A stretch of 64,000 nt of DNA from Photobacterium profundum SS9 (GTDB taxonomy: Bacteria > Pseudomonadota > Gammaproteobacteria > Enterobacterales > Vibrionaceae). Below the pieces are notes generated by a model, which was not told the DNA's origin, did not search any database, and was given only the letters and a program-made list of their open reading frames with translations. This document shows positions 8,743 to 17,258 of the stretch, in pieces (positions within the stretch are counted from its first letter, which is position 1; each line of letters starts with the position of its first letter). Made by a program: the position numbers and the translations under genes. The stretch covers positions 2,617,411-2,681,410 of the forward strand of contig NC_006370.1 in NCBI RefSeq assembly GCF_000196255.1, read 5' to 3'.

Positions 8743-9710
8743 TAAATATCGCTTAGCTCTTCAACTAACTGCTTGCCTATTTTCTTATCAAAGTCTTTAT
8801 AAATTGGCAGCATTGCTTCTCGGAAAGGTGCTAGATCAGGGTATGTAATATTTACCCCTTCCGCTTTAAAGAATGTAATCAGTTCTTTCTCTTGATTGTT
8901 TACAAAGTTCGTATGTCGTTTACCTGCAACACTGACTGCTTCAGTGATAGTTGCTTGCTGATCTTTACTTAGACTCTGCCAACGATCTTCACTGATTAAC
9001 ACCATTTGATCATTTACAATATGATTGGTCATTGCCAAGTTTGGCTGTACCTCATAAAACTTCATGGTATTAAATGTAGGTAGCGGATTTTCCTGACCAT
9101 CAACGGCATTGGTTTGCAACGCTAAGTAAACTTCTGAGAATACCATTGGTGTTGGTGATGCACCTGCATATTTCGCAAAAGCCAAGTTTGCTTTAGCATT
9201 TGGCACTCGTAGCTTTAATCCCTCAAAATCAGAAATAGTGTTTAAAGGGCGATTTGAAGAGGTTTGTCGCGTACCGTTATACCAAGTATCTAATGCTCGC
9301 CAATTGAAATTGGTTAACATTTCTTCACGCACACCTTGACCAAATTTAGAATTAAAAATACGTTGAATATGCGCGTAATTTTTCACGACGTAAGGTAACA
9401 TCACGGCTTCAGCACGAGGAATCCATAACCCCATCCTGCCAAATTCAGCAAACGTTATATCAAGATCACCCATGCTTAATTGTTGTAGCATCGCTCGATC
9501 ATCGCCAAGCTGTGCGCCTGGGTATAATAAGAGCTTCATCTCTCCATCACTTAGCTCTGAAATTTTGTCTGATAGTATTTTTGCTGAATCATATTCAACC
9601 GAACCAACATTGGCCTGCAAGCCCATTTTAAGTATTGTTTCTGCTTGCACTGCAGTAGTAGTAAGTGCCAGAGCTAGTAAGGAAAGAGTGATTTTATTTA
9701 TGTTATTCAT
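8742..9710 (-). CDS. siaP: sialic acid TRAP transporter, periplasmic binding protein
   Basis: 322-residue DctP-type extracytoplasmic receptor. A signal peptide covers residues 1-23 (hydrophobic core LSLLALALTTTAVQA, cleavage before ETIL). The mature protein matches Vibrio cholerae SiaP closely from memory: QLGDDRAMLQQLSMGDLDIT, GRMGLWIPRAEAVMLPYV, TWYNGTRQTSSNRPLN, and LKLRVPNAK with the carboxylate-binding arginine. AAGG stands nine bases before the ATG. First gene of siaPQM, with a 445-base spacer upstream for its own promoter. The close match makes N-acetylneuraminate the likely ligand. Confidence 0.95.
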   Translation of the reverse strand: MNNINKITLSLLALALTTTAVQAETILKMGLQANVGSVEYDSAKILSDKISELSDGEMKLLLYPGAQLGDDRAMLQQLSMGDLDITFAEFGRMGLWIPRAEAVMLPYVVKNYAHIQRIFNSKFGQGVREEMLTNFNWRALDTWYNGTRQTSSNRPLNTISDFEGLKLRVPNAKANLAFAKYAGASPTPMVFSEVYLALQTNAVDGQENPLPTFNTMKFYEVQPNLAMTNHIVNDQMVLISEDRWQSLSKDQQATITEAVSVAGKRHTNFVNNQEKELITFFKAEGVNITYPDLAPFREAMLPIYKDFDKKIGKQLVEELSDI

Positions 9711-10155
9711 CTTTATACCTTTATATTTAATTAGATTTATTAATTATAATATTGGATTTTAAATCTTACCCATCACGTCGAAGAATGTTTACACCATAAT
9801 CATTATCTTTATGAAGGTTTTCTTCAAACCTATTAACTAAGAAATGTGACAACAAGCAACATAAATTTCACAAACTATCTAGCCTTTATAATCCTCATTA
9901 AAAATAACGCTAAATGTTTTATATCCATAATATAAACAACTCAAAATTAATTTATTCCCATGAGAATACAAAAATAAAACAAGAAATTAAAAACAAAATA
10001 CATATAACAAAAAGAAATAAGGTTATCGATATTATTGAAATAGTGCATGACGACTTAAGTTACCCAACTTTATGTCAGTCGGAAAAATAAATCGTCACTA
10101 TCATAGGTTTAATTAGTTACAATTACCCATAAAAGATGGCATTAAATAACAACAA
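9711..10155. promoter_or_regulatory. siaPQM upstream region
   Basis: 445-base AT-rich spacer between nanQ and siaP, presumably holding the siaP promoter. Unlike the nanE and nanA control regions, I found no copy of the TGRAG-N5-CTYCA operator motif here and no clear CRP palindrome. I see no coding sequence. Confidence 0.3.
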
Positions 10156-10647
10156 TTAAATCAATGAACGATGAACTTTAACTACCACTTTTTTTAGCAT
10201 GTAATTATCGTAAGTCATTGAAGCCTGTTCATCAGCATAACGGCATCCTGGTTTATGGGGTTCCTCAGGGAAGAATATTGCAAACATACCTGCTTCAAGC
10301 AGCACCTCACATTCATGCTTCATACTCTCGACAAGGTAATAATCATTTTCGCTATCGTATTCTGTTGATATTGGGTTGCTTTTATTTGCTAAACCATAAC
10401 CAATACGTTCAAAGCCTGATATTAAAAACTGTACATCAATATATTCTTTATGAACTTCAGCTAACTTTTGCTCAGCAACCCCAGCTTCAAACTCCATCAC
10501 ATTGGCAAACATCAGCTCACCATCAATGTTATGTCGTCCTAATGGTAGTTTGTCCAAGCCTGAAGATTGAACAAACTCAAGTGCTTTTTTTAACGCACCA
10601 GGGAGAAAATCAAAGTCTTGTGAAGATAGAATATTTCCAAAAATCAT
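10156..10647 (-). CDS. nanQ: N-acetylneuraminate anomerase (YhcH family)
   Basis: 163-residue YhcH/YjgK/YiaL family protein with a small beta-sandwich (DUF386) fold. Family marks are the central EVHKEYIDVQFLISGFERI, and FFPEEPHKPGC followed by LKKVVVKVHRSLI at the C-terminus, with the histidines and glutamates that bind metal. Members in nan operons speed the alpha to beta interconversion of sialic acid after uptake. It lies downstream of siaT but behind a strong terminator, so it probably depends on readthrough or a local promoter. A GAGAG sequence serves as a weak ribosome binding site. Confidence 0.85.
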   Translation of the reverse strand: MIFGNILSSQDFDFLPGALKKALEFVQSSGLDKLPLGRHNIDGELMFANVMEFEAGVAEQKLAEVHKEYIDVQFLISGFERIGYGLANKSNPISTEYDSENDYYLVESMKHECEVLLEAGMFAIFFPEEPHKPGCRYADEQASMTYDNYMLKKVVVKVHRSLI

Positions 10648-10659
10648 TATGTTACTCTC

Positions 10660-10696
10660 AAAAAAGAAGGCTTAAGCATGTAGCACTTAAGCCTTC
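10660..10696 (-). terminator. terminator between siaT and nanQ
   Basis: On the minus strand an 11-bp perfect stem (GAAGGCTTAAG / CTTAAGCCTTC, bases 10666-10676 and 10686-10696) is followed by six T. The T run ends just before the nanQ ribosome binding site, so termination here would split siaT from nanQ. Confidence 0.8.
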
Positions 10697-10734
10697 AGGG
10701 GGAATATAAAGAAGAGGCGTTACCTACTCACTGA

Positions 10735-12225
10735 TTATGAATTTTGTGCAATAAGTGATTTATTCACATCTTCAACTGCATTTTGTTTAAATAATGGTGC
10801 TGTTATATAACCAACAAACACGACCATTAATGTTCCAATTACACCGTAGAAAAAGAAGTTAAGATCCGTTGCCGCTCGTACCCACAAGATTGCAATAACA
10901 CTTGCAACCACACCAGCTAAAGCACTATTAGCATTGGCACGTTTAACAAACACGCCTAACATAAACAAGCCCGTCATTGGACCGCCCATCAAACCAATTA
11001 AGCTATTAAATGCATCCCATAGTTCACTTTCATTCGACATAATTAAGTATGTCGACGCAATAACACCAAATACACCCGCTACAACAATAACTGAACGTGC
11101 AACAAACATTGTTTTCTTAGGCGATGTTTCACCGCCAAGTCGATGGTAAATATCAGATGTAAAACATGCTGATATACTATTTAAACTACTCGAAATACTA
11201 GATTGTGACGCTGCGAATATTGCTGCAATAATTAAACCTGCAACCCCGGCCGGCATTTCTGATATAACAAAGAAAGGTAAGATTCCACCCGTATTAAAAT
11301 CACCTGGTAATAATCCGGGATTTTGAGTGTAATAAGCATATAATGCCGAACCAACAGCAAAGAAGAATATTGGAATAACTGCAACTAATTTTGCATTAGT
11401 AATTAATGCCTTTTTCGTCTCTTCAATTGAGTCAGTCACAATATAACGCTGAACAACATCTTGACTCGCAGTGAATTGTTGCAAGCTAGCGAATAAAAAG
11501 CCAATAACAAGAACAGGAATAGTACCTTCAGTCCAGCTCCAAGCAAATTGTTCTTTAGGGAAATATTTATCTGCTTCTGCAGACATACTGAATACTTCTG
11601 TTACCCCACCGTCAACATTAAAACAAATAACAATGAAAATTAAGACCGCAGCCAAAGACAACATAATACCTTGAATTACATCGGTCCAAATGACACCTTC
11701 AATTCCGCCCATGAATGTATATACGATACACAACACACCAATTAAGAAGACTATAGTTAGTGGATTAATATCAACAAATGGGATCAATGCCAGTGCAGTT
11801 AGGTACGTTATAATTGCAACTCGACCAATATGAAATAACATGAAAGAAATGCTGGCGAATAAACGCATTTTTACATCAAAGCGTTTTTCTAAATATTCGT
11901 AAGCTGATGTAAGGTTTAGCTTTCTAAAAAATGGAATATAATATAGAAAGACAAATGGCAGAATTAATATAGCGACATATTGTCCGATTAAGAATGTCCA
12001 ATCACCCGTGTAAGCTTTTGCAGGAATAGACATGAATGTGATTGAACTTAGTGTTGTTGCGAATACGCTAATACCTGCCGCCCAACCGGGTATACGGCCA
12101 CCCGCTTTAAAGTAATCATCTACCGACTTTTGACGTTTGGCAAAATATACTCCAACAAGCATAACTGCAGTCAAATAAACCAGCAGAACGATGTAATTCA
12201 AGGTCCCAAATGCGTGCATTTCCAT
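10735..12225 (-). CDS. siaT: sodium/sialic acid symporter (SSS family)
   Basis: 496-residue sodium:solute symporter with about 13 membrane helices. It matches the Proteus mirabilis SiaT sequence from memory over long blocks, for example GGRIPGWAAGISVFATTLSS, FMSIPAKAYTGDWTF, QQFTASQDVVQRYIVTDS and AAIFAASQSSISSSLNS, which include the sodium- and sialate-site helices. It is a second sialic acid importer beside the TRAP system. AAGGA lies ten bases before the chosen ATG. A start two codons later is equally possible. It follows nanK after a 103-base spacer with a hairpin. Confidence 0.92.
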   Translation of the reverse strand: MEMHAFGTLNYIVLLVYLTAVMLVGVYFAKRQKSVDDYFKAGGRIPGWAAGISVFATTLSSITFMSIPAKAYTGDWTFLIGQYVAILILPFVFLYYIPFFRKLNLTSAYEYLEKRFDVKMRLFASISFMLFHIGRVAIITYLTALALIPFVDINPLTIVFLIGVLCIVYTFMGGIEGVIWTDVIQGIMLSLAAVLIFIVICFNVDGGVTEVFSMSAEADKYFPKEQFAWSWTEGTIPVLVIGFLFASLQQFTASQDVVQRYIVTDSIEETKKALITNAKLVAVIPIFFFAVGSALYAYYTQNPGLLPGDFNTGGILPFFVISEMPAGVAGLIIAAIFAASQSSISSSLNSISACFTSDIYHRLGGETSPKKTMFVARSVIVVAGVFGVIASTYLIMSNESELWDAFNSLIGLMGGPMTGLFMLGVFVKRANANSALAGVVASVIAILWVRAATDLNFFFYGVIGTLMVVFVGYITAPLFKQNAVEDVNKSLIAQNS

Positions 12226-12280
12226 ACGGAGATTCCTTATATTTAGTGTAGGTAAGGATAATTTGTTATATCTTTTATGT

Positions 12281-12317
12281 AGTAAGGAATAACGAGCAAG
12301 CTGCCCTATTCCTTACT
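12281..12317. other. intercistronic hairpin between nanK and siaT
   Basis: AGTAAGGAATA (12281-12291) and TATTCCTTACT (12307-12317) form a perfect 11-bp stem with a 15-nt loop. No T run follows on the minus strand, so processing or mRNA protection is likelier than termination. Confidence 0.5.
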
Positions 12318-12328
12318 CAGAATTCTTT

Positions 12329-13207
12329 TTATTTAATGTTTTGCTCTGCCCATAACGCAACACCAAGCAGGCCAGCATCAGCGCCAGAACTTGCAGCAAT
12401 TACGTCAGGAACATATACATTGGGTAACCGTTCAAGGTAAGTTCTAACCCTTGCTAAATATCCAGAAGCAAGCCCAACACTACCCCCTAATACAACGATA
12501 TCAAGGTCAAGTGAGATAGTAAGATCAGCAATCAGGTTTGCAATCGTACTGGCAGAGCGATCAACAATGGCAATCGCGTTTTTATCGCCAGTAAGTAGGT
12601 GCTGATAAACGGTTTCACCATCGCAATCAGTACCAAAGAAAGACTGTCCAGCGATGCCAATTGCGGTACCAGATGCAATGCTTTCTACACAACCTTTACG
12701 GCCGCAGCCACATATAGGTCCGTTCGGATCTGCCAACATGTGTCCAGCATGGCCCGCAATACCTCTAGTACCGGTATTGAGTATTTCTTTCTGCACAAAA
12801 CCCGCCCCAACGCCAGTTGATACGGTAATAAATGCCATATCAGACACGGCTTGATTAAGTGCTTTATATTCAAACCAAGCTGCAGCTTGTGCATCATTAA
12901 TAACAACAACAGGTAACTGGGTTATTTCACTAATTACTTGGTGTAGAGGGAAATGATTTAAGCCACCAAGGTTATCTGGGTTTAATGCTGTTAATACTCC
13001 GTGATTAATAATACCTGTCGATGCAACAGCAACATGATCTGCTTCTAGGGCAAGGGGAGTTAATAAATCTGTTAACGCTACGGTTAATGCACTCGCCTCT
13101 TTTGAAGTGGGTGTCGAAATTTGAACACGTGTAACGATAACATTGTCTTTAACCAACGCCGCGGCAATCTTAGTACCGCCAATATCGACCGCTAAACACG
13201 TTTTCAT
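12329..13207 (-). CDS. nanK: N-acetylmannosamine kinase (ROK family)
   Basis: Phosphorylates ManNAc to ManNAc-6-phosphate with ATP. The 292-residue ROK protein has the phosphate-binding AVDIGGTKIAAAL at residues 6-18 and the catalytic aspartate D105 in INDAQAAA. The structural zinc site is H156 with C166, C168 and C173 (GHAGHM, then CGCGRKGC). The start overlaps the nanE stop by four bases (ATGA), a sign of translational coupling. Its substrate is made by NanA and its product feeds NanE. Glucokinase is an alternative within the family, but the context decides. Confidence 0.93.
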   Translation of the reverse strand: MKTCLAVDIGGTKIAAALVKDNVIVTRVQISTPTSKEASALTVALTDLLTPLALEADHVAVASTGIINHGVLTALNPDNLGGLNHFPLHQVISEITQLPVVVINDAQAAAWFEYKALNQAVSDMAFITVSTGVGAGFVQKEILNTGTRGIAGHAGHMLADPNGPICGCGRKGCVESIASGTAIGIAGQSFFGTDCDGETVYQHLLTGDKNAIAIVDRSASTIANLIADLTISLDLDIVVLGGSVGLASGYLARVRTYLERLPNVYVPDVIAASSGADAGLLGVALWAEQNIK

Positions 13208-13911
13208 GCGACAGCCTCAGATTGTGCCTGATGAGCATGTTCAACTTCCGCTTGGAACCAACTGCATATATGTTCTACACGTGTAATCGCCGAACCAACT
13301 GTAACGCAGAATGCTCCAGCTTCAATGGCCTTGCCTGCTAACTCTGGGGTATTAAAGCGCCCTTCAGCCATAACCCTACAGCCTGCTTGTTTAAGCCGCG
13401 TAATTAAATCGAAATCAGGCTCTGCAGGAACAGGCCCACCAGTATAGCCAGATAAGGTCGAACCAATAATTTGAACGCCTCGCGCTTGACAGTACATACC
13501 TTCATCGTACGTTGAACAATCAGCCATTGCTAAGCATCCAACAGAGTGTATAGCATCAATCAAATCTTCAACCGAAGTTGGACGAACGCGATGGGTGGCA
13601 TCAATTGCAATAACATCTGCCCCTGCTGCTTTCAGCGCATATACATCTTCGATAAAAGGGGTAATACGAACGTCTGAATGTTCCAAATCACGTTTAATAA
13701 TGCCGATAATCGGTACATTTACGTGAGGTCGAACCGCCTTAACATTCTCTATACCTTCAATGCGAATGCCCGCCACCCCACCCGCGACAGCAGCTTGCGC
13801 CATAGCGGCGACAATCATTGGTGAATCCATAGGTCCATCATCAACAGGCTGACATGATGCAACAAACCCTTGTTGCAAAGCCTTTAAAGCATTTTCTTGT
13901 GTCTTATTCAT
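13204..13911 (-). CDS. nanE: N-acetylmannosamine-6-phosphate 2-epimerase
   Basis: TIM-barrel epimerase converting ManNAc-6-P to GlcNAc-6-P. Family blocks are GFVASCQPV, AGIRIEGIENVKAVR, PIIGIIKRD (with the catalytic lysine), AGADVIAIDATHRVRP, STLSGYTGG and CRVMAEGRFNTPE. I place the start at 13911 (MNKTQENAL) by length and alignment to E. coli NanE. Alternatives are ATG 13941, which has a better-placed GGAG, and GTG 13950. First gene of nanE-nanK-siaT, preceded by four operator-like palindromes. A 23-base piece of this gene (13632-13654) is repeated at 14396-14418. Confidence 0.93.
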   Translation of the reverse strand: MNKTQENALKALQQGFVASCQPVDDGPMDSPMIVAAMAQAAVAGGVAGIRIEGIENVKAVRPHVNVPIIGIIKRDLEHSDVRITPFIEDVYALKAAGADVIAIDATHRVRPTSVEDLIDAIHSVGCLAMADCSTYDEGMYCQARGVQIIGSTLSGYTGGPVPAEPDFDLITRLKQAGCRVMAEGRFNTPELAGKAIEAGAFCVTVGSAITRVEHICSWFQAEVEHAHQAQSEAVA

Positions 13912-13972
13912 TTTAAGACAAGCCTTAGATTGGGTAATCATAAGTCGCACCGCTCCGAAACCAATAACCTAA

Positions 13973-14261
13973 TGAAGTTTAACTCCACCTTAATCATGAT
14001 GAAGTTTTACTTCAACGTGCAATTGTTCAAACAGCGATCTTTACCTCACTTTTCATGTTTCTCAGCACAATAAACAGGACTTAGCTCACCATTCGCCTCT
14101 ATAACTGCGTAGGAATCAAATGGAGCCTAACTCCATAAAAATAGGCGATAGGATATTTAGTTCATCTAAACGGATGTTCTATTAAAAATCATGCCACGTA
14201 TAAAAATATATTACTGACAAAATGGCAGTCACTTCATGAGAGGGAATGAAATATAACTCCA
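13973..14261. promoter_or_regulatory. four NanR-type operator candidates upstream of nanE
   Basis: Four 15-base near-palindromes of the form TGRAG-N5-CTYCA lie between nanE and nanR: TGAAGTTTAACTCCA (13973-13987), TGAAGTTTTACTTCA (14000-14014), TGGAGCCTAACTCCA (14121-14135) and TGAAATATAACTCCA (14247-14261). The first two are 27 bases apart, close to the nanE start. Copies also flank the nanA promoter, so the RpiR-type NanR encoded alongside is the natural binder. Confidence 0.65.
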
Positions 14262-14370
14262 TAATGATAACGTAAATGTTAAAAAATATTTTGAAATAAA
14301 TTCAGCATAAATAGGCGCTATTATTCAATGGGACATAACAGAAAGTTGAATAACAAGAAGTATATGGACT

Positions 14371-14505
14371 ATGATTAGTGCGTTAATCCAATTAATCAGC
14401 GCATATACATCTTCGATAATAGAGGAGTTAAGAGAAGTTGGTACTCACCCAGAAAAGCATTATTGGCAGCTAATCTGGGGGATAGAAGGTGAGGTTACGC
14501 GTTAG
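14371..14505 (+). other. possible 44-residue ORF / remnant downstream of nanR
   Basis: An ATG-initiated frame of 44 codons ends inside the nanR stop region. Its interior contains an exact 23-base copy (14396-14418) of a nanE segment, in the same orientation on the + strand and therefore antisense to nanE. There is no convincing ribosome binding site. It is more likely a scar of duplication than a gene. Confidence 0.2.
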
Positions 14506-15374
14506 CTTTCAAGCGCATTTGTCGTCTTAATTTTATTTTCTTTAGCACTATCCGCATCTTCATTAACAAGTAATGCATACACTAGATCAAGAACAAACAA
14601 TTGTGATATTTTCGTCCCTATCGAATCCCCTTGCAATTTCCCTTGTCGATTACCATTCACCAATACAAAATCTGAAAACTCAGTGATGGCCGAACGAGGG
14701 TTATGGGTAATCGCAACGGTATCGGCACCCGCCTCTTTTGCGAGTTGAAGAGCTTTTGTCGTTTCTTTCGAACTACCTGAATGACTGATACCGACGGCTA
14801 AATCACCCTTCTGTAATAGTGAGGCCTTCATATACATAAAATGATTATTGGTTAATGCATCAACATTAAAACCAATACGCATAAATTTATTCTTTGCATC
14901 TTCAGCAGTAATGCCCGAAGACCCTACCCCAAAAAAGTAGACTGCTTTAGCTGACTTTATCTGTTTTGCTACTTTTTCCAACGTATCAAAATTCAATAAA
15001 TTCAATGTCTCTGCCAATACATTATTAATGGTTTTATGTAATTTCTGCCCAATTAACTCTGCATCATCTTGAGGGGTAACATCAGTATCTAAAATTGATT
15101 TTTCTTGTTGATTCAAACTGGAAAGCTCTATCGCTAGCTCCATTTTAAATTCTTGAAAGCCTTTAAAACCAAGAGTTCGGCAAAAGCGAATTATCGTCGC
15201 TTCACCGACATTCGCAACTTGAGATAGCTCCGCAATAGATAACTTAGTGACTTCAGATGAATGAGCAAGTACGTAATCAGATATACGCTTCGCTGAAGGC
15301 GTTAAGCTATCGTATAGACTGCCTAAGGTGTCGATTACCTTTCCTGCTTTAAGAAGTGTTTGTTGATCTGTCAT
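14502..15374 (-). CDS. nanR: RpiR-family transcriptional regulator of sialic acid genes
   Basis: 290 residues with an N-terminal RpiR helix-turn-helix (about residues 20-95, including LSIAELSQVANVGEATIIRF and RTLGFKGFQEFK). A C-terminal SIS sugar-phosphate-binding domain (about 125-260) contains VYFFGVGSSGITAED and GISHSGSSKETTKAL. RpiR-type NanR of Vibrio responds to an amino-sugar phosphate such as ManNAc-6-P. This is unlike the GntR-type NanR of E. coli. It is divergent from nanA, and three operator-like palindromes lie between them, so it probably also controls itself. Confidence 0.88.
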   Translation of the reverse strand: MTDQQTLLKAGKVIDTLGSLYDSLTPSAKRISDYVLAHSSEVTKLSIAELSQVANVGEATIIRFCRTLGFKGFQEFKMELAIELSSLNQQEKSILDTDVTPQDDAELIGQKLHKTINNVLAETLNLLNFDTLEKVAKQIKSAKAVYFFGVGSSGITAEDAKNKFMRIGFNVDALTNNHFMYMKASLLQKGDLAVGISHSGSSKETTKALQLAKEAGADTVAITHNPRSAITEFSDFVLVNGNRQGKLQGDSIGTKISQLFVLDLVYALLVNEDADSAKENKIKTTNALES

Positions 15375-15440
15375 CCTTATTACCTCTATTTTTGCTTATC
15401 TCAATTCTAAAAAGTAATTTTACACGCTTACATCTTCATG

Positions 15441-15723
15441 TGAAGCTAAACTCCATAGAATTCAATAAACAATATCAATATTGAAGCTATCTCGCTCTTA
15501 ATCAAAAGTGATTGATTATTGGAAACATAAAATTTACCGTGATCATTAGCAGAAAAAAACAATAAGACATTCAAAAAAGACCACTAAAAATAAGGTTTGT
15601 AGACAAAGTCACAATTTTAAATTATGGTTGTCTAAATCGGTAATCGTCAATTGCCTCTCGGAATATTACTCCATACAATAACCCCAACTCCACTTAAGAC
15701 AAACAATGTGAAGTTTAACTTCG
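15441..15723. promoter_or_regulatory. three NanR-type operator candidates in the nanR-nanA intergenic region
   Basis: TGAAGCTAAACTCCA (15441-15455), CGGAATATTACTCCA (15659-15673) and TGAAGTTTAACTTCG (15709-15723). The last is about 20 bases before the nanA start. A solitary half site (AACTCCA) lies near 15685. The outer sites are about 270 bases apart, which would allow looping. Confidence 0.65.
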
Positions 15724-15744
15724 CTGGTTATTATAAGGGCTACT

Positions 15745-16641
15745 ATGGAAAAGCTTACTGGCTTGATTGCTGCACCTCACACGCCATTTGATGCTAAAGG
15801 TAATGTTAACCTACCGATCATTGATAAAATTGCAGAGCACTTGATCAAAGATGGCGTCAATGGTGTTTATATTTGCGGTACAACCGGTGAAGGTATTCAC
15901 TGTTCTGTAGAAGAACGCAAAGCAATCGCAGAGCGTTGGGCTGAAGTATCTCAAGGGCGTTTAAAAATTACCGTCCATACTGGCGCATTGAGTATTATTG
16001 ATACGCTTGAATTAACTCGCCATGCCGACACTCTTGATATTTTTGCTACTTCAGCCATTGGTCCATGCTTCTTCAAACCAGGTAGTGTTGACGATCTTGT
16101 CGATTACTGTGCTGCCGTTGCTGCTGCTGCACCATCAAAAGGTTTCTACTACTACCATTCAGGTATGTCTGGTGTAAATCTGGATATGGAGCAGTTCTTA
16201 ATCAAAGCGGAAAACCGTATTCCAAACCTATACGGCTTAAAGTTTAACAGCGGTGATTTATACGAATACCAACGTTGCCTTCGTGCCTGCGATGGAAAAT
16301 TTGATATTCCATTTGGCGTTGATGAATTCTTACCTGGCGCACTCGCTGTAGGTGCTATTGGCGCGGTAGGCAGCACGTACAACTATGCCGCTCCGCACTT
16401 TAATCAAATCATTGAAGATTTTCATAACGGCAAACATGCTGACGTTATTACAGGCATGGACAATGTTATTTCACTCATTCGAGTGCTAGTTGAATATGGT
16501 GGCGTAGCAGCGGGTAAAGCAGCAATGGCATTACATGATATTGATGCAGGTGATCCTCGCCTTCCACTAAAAGCCTTAACGCTTGAACAAAAACAAGATG
16601 TAATCAATAAAATGCGCGACGCAGACTTTATTAAGCGCTAA
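15745..16641 (+). CDS. nanA: N-acetylneuraminate lyase
   Basis: Class I aldolase splitting N-acetylneuraminate into ManNAc and pyruvate. The 298-residue TIM barrel shows the GTTGEG pyruvate-carboxylate motif at residues 45-50, the proton-shuttle tyrosine Y137 in YYYHSGMSG and the Schiff-base lysine K166 in YGLKFNSGD. AAGGG lies eight bases before the ATG. It is divergent from nanR under three operator candidates and ends in a strong terminator, so it is transcribed alone. Together with NanQ, NanK and NanE it completes conversion to GlcNAc-6-P. The nagA and nagB steps are not in this window. Confidence 0.96.
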   Translation: MEKLTGLIAAPHTPFDAKGNVNLPIIDKIAEHLIKDGVNGVYICGTTGEGIHCSVEERKAIAERWAEVSQGRLKITVHTGALSIIDTLELTRHADTLDIFATSAIGPCFFKPGSVDDLVDYCAAVAAAAPSKGFYYYHSGMSGVNLDMEQFLIKAENRIPNLYGLKFNSGDLYEYQRCLRACDGKFDIPFGVDEFLPGALAVGAIGAVGSTYNYAAPHFNQIIEDFHNGKHADVITGMDNVISLIRVLVEYGGVAAGKAAMALHDIDAGDPRLPLKALTLEQKQDVINKMRDADFIKR

Positions 16642-16669
16642 CAACACAAGACTCTTAATAACTATAAAT

Positions 16670-16701
16670 GCCTGTTAGTAAAACGCTAACAGGCTTTTTT
16701 T
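16670..16701 (+). terminator. nanA terminator
   Basis: Stem GCCTGTTAG (16670-16678) / CTAACAGGC (16686-16694) with a run of seven T. Confidence 0.88.
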
Positions 16702-16746
16702 GTTCTATTCATAATAGTATGAATAAGTTAAAATAACATCAAAGTA

Positions 16747-16793
16747 ACTGGATAAGTAAACGCTCAGGCACTTGTTTTTGTTGGCATTAAATC
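16747..16793. repeat. dispersed repeat, copy 2
   Basis: CTGGATAAGTAAACGCTCAG, then GTTGGCATTAAAT at the same spacing as in the copy at 8703-8747 between siaP and siaQ. Unlike copy 1 it has lost the left arm of the outer inverted repeat. Confidence 0.45.
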
Positions 16794-17079
16794 ATTTAAC
16801 TCCCCCTACTGATTCCCTCCACAAAGCATTCTCATCTTCTCAATGTGCATTTTTATTATGCATTGATACTTTTTGAGCATATAACTAAAGAGCAAGGCTA
16901 TAGATGTGAAGCAACTATACAAAATAGTTATGCGCTTGTTGCATTTGGAGTTGTACCGCACTTTACTTCATCACCTAATAGCAGAATAACGCTTTATCGA
17001 CAGTGTTGCGTTTCAACAAAATGATAAGGATCTATCTAGGCATTTATTTAAAATCACAATTTTACATATAGTATGTAAA

Positions 17080-17156
17080 GGGCAAACTAGTCGAAAGGCT
17101 AGGACGCAAAGCTACCGGTTTAAGGGTTATTAAGACCTATGACAGCGGAGCCGCCA
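17080..17156 (+). promoter_or_regulatory. cyclic-di-GMP-I (GEMM) riboswitch
   Basis: The leader contains the GEMM-I consensus in order: GGGCAAAC, a short hairpin closed by the GAAA tetraloop (TAGTCGAAAGGCTA), GGACGCAAAGC, CCGG, a second variable hairpin, then AGCGG and CCGCCA. This matches the V. cholerae Vc2 aptamer block for block. It ends about 100 bases before the metalloprotease start. I could not settle whether the platform acts on termination: AACAGTT/AACTGTT at about 17168-17195 could form a competing hairpin. Confidence 0.85.
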
Positions 17157-17258
17157 TAGCTTTATTAACAGTTTTGAATAAACCCATAACTGTTATAGTT
17201 TTCCTGCTTGGTTGCAGCCCTTTTCGTTAATAACTCCTAACGAATAAGGATATACAAC

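Noticed and set aside
9850..9900. CRP site candidate upstream of siaP (TGTGA ... TTCACA)
   Set aside because: The half sites are about 17 bases apart instead of six, so they cannot form a CRP dimer site.
10218..10709. 163-codon plus-strand frame across nanQ
   Set aside because: Antisense shadow of a well-supported gene, with no family resemblance and no ribosome binding site.
14434..14447. Possible eighth NanR site (GAAGTTGGTACTCA)
   Set aside because: It departs from the TAACTYCA half and lies inside the duplicated scar, not near a promoter.
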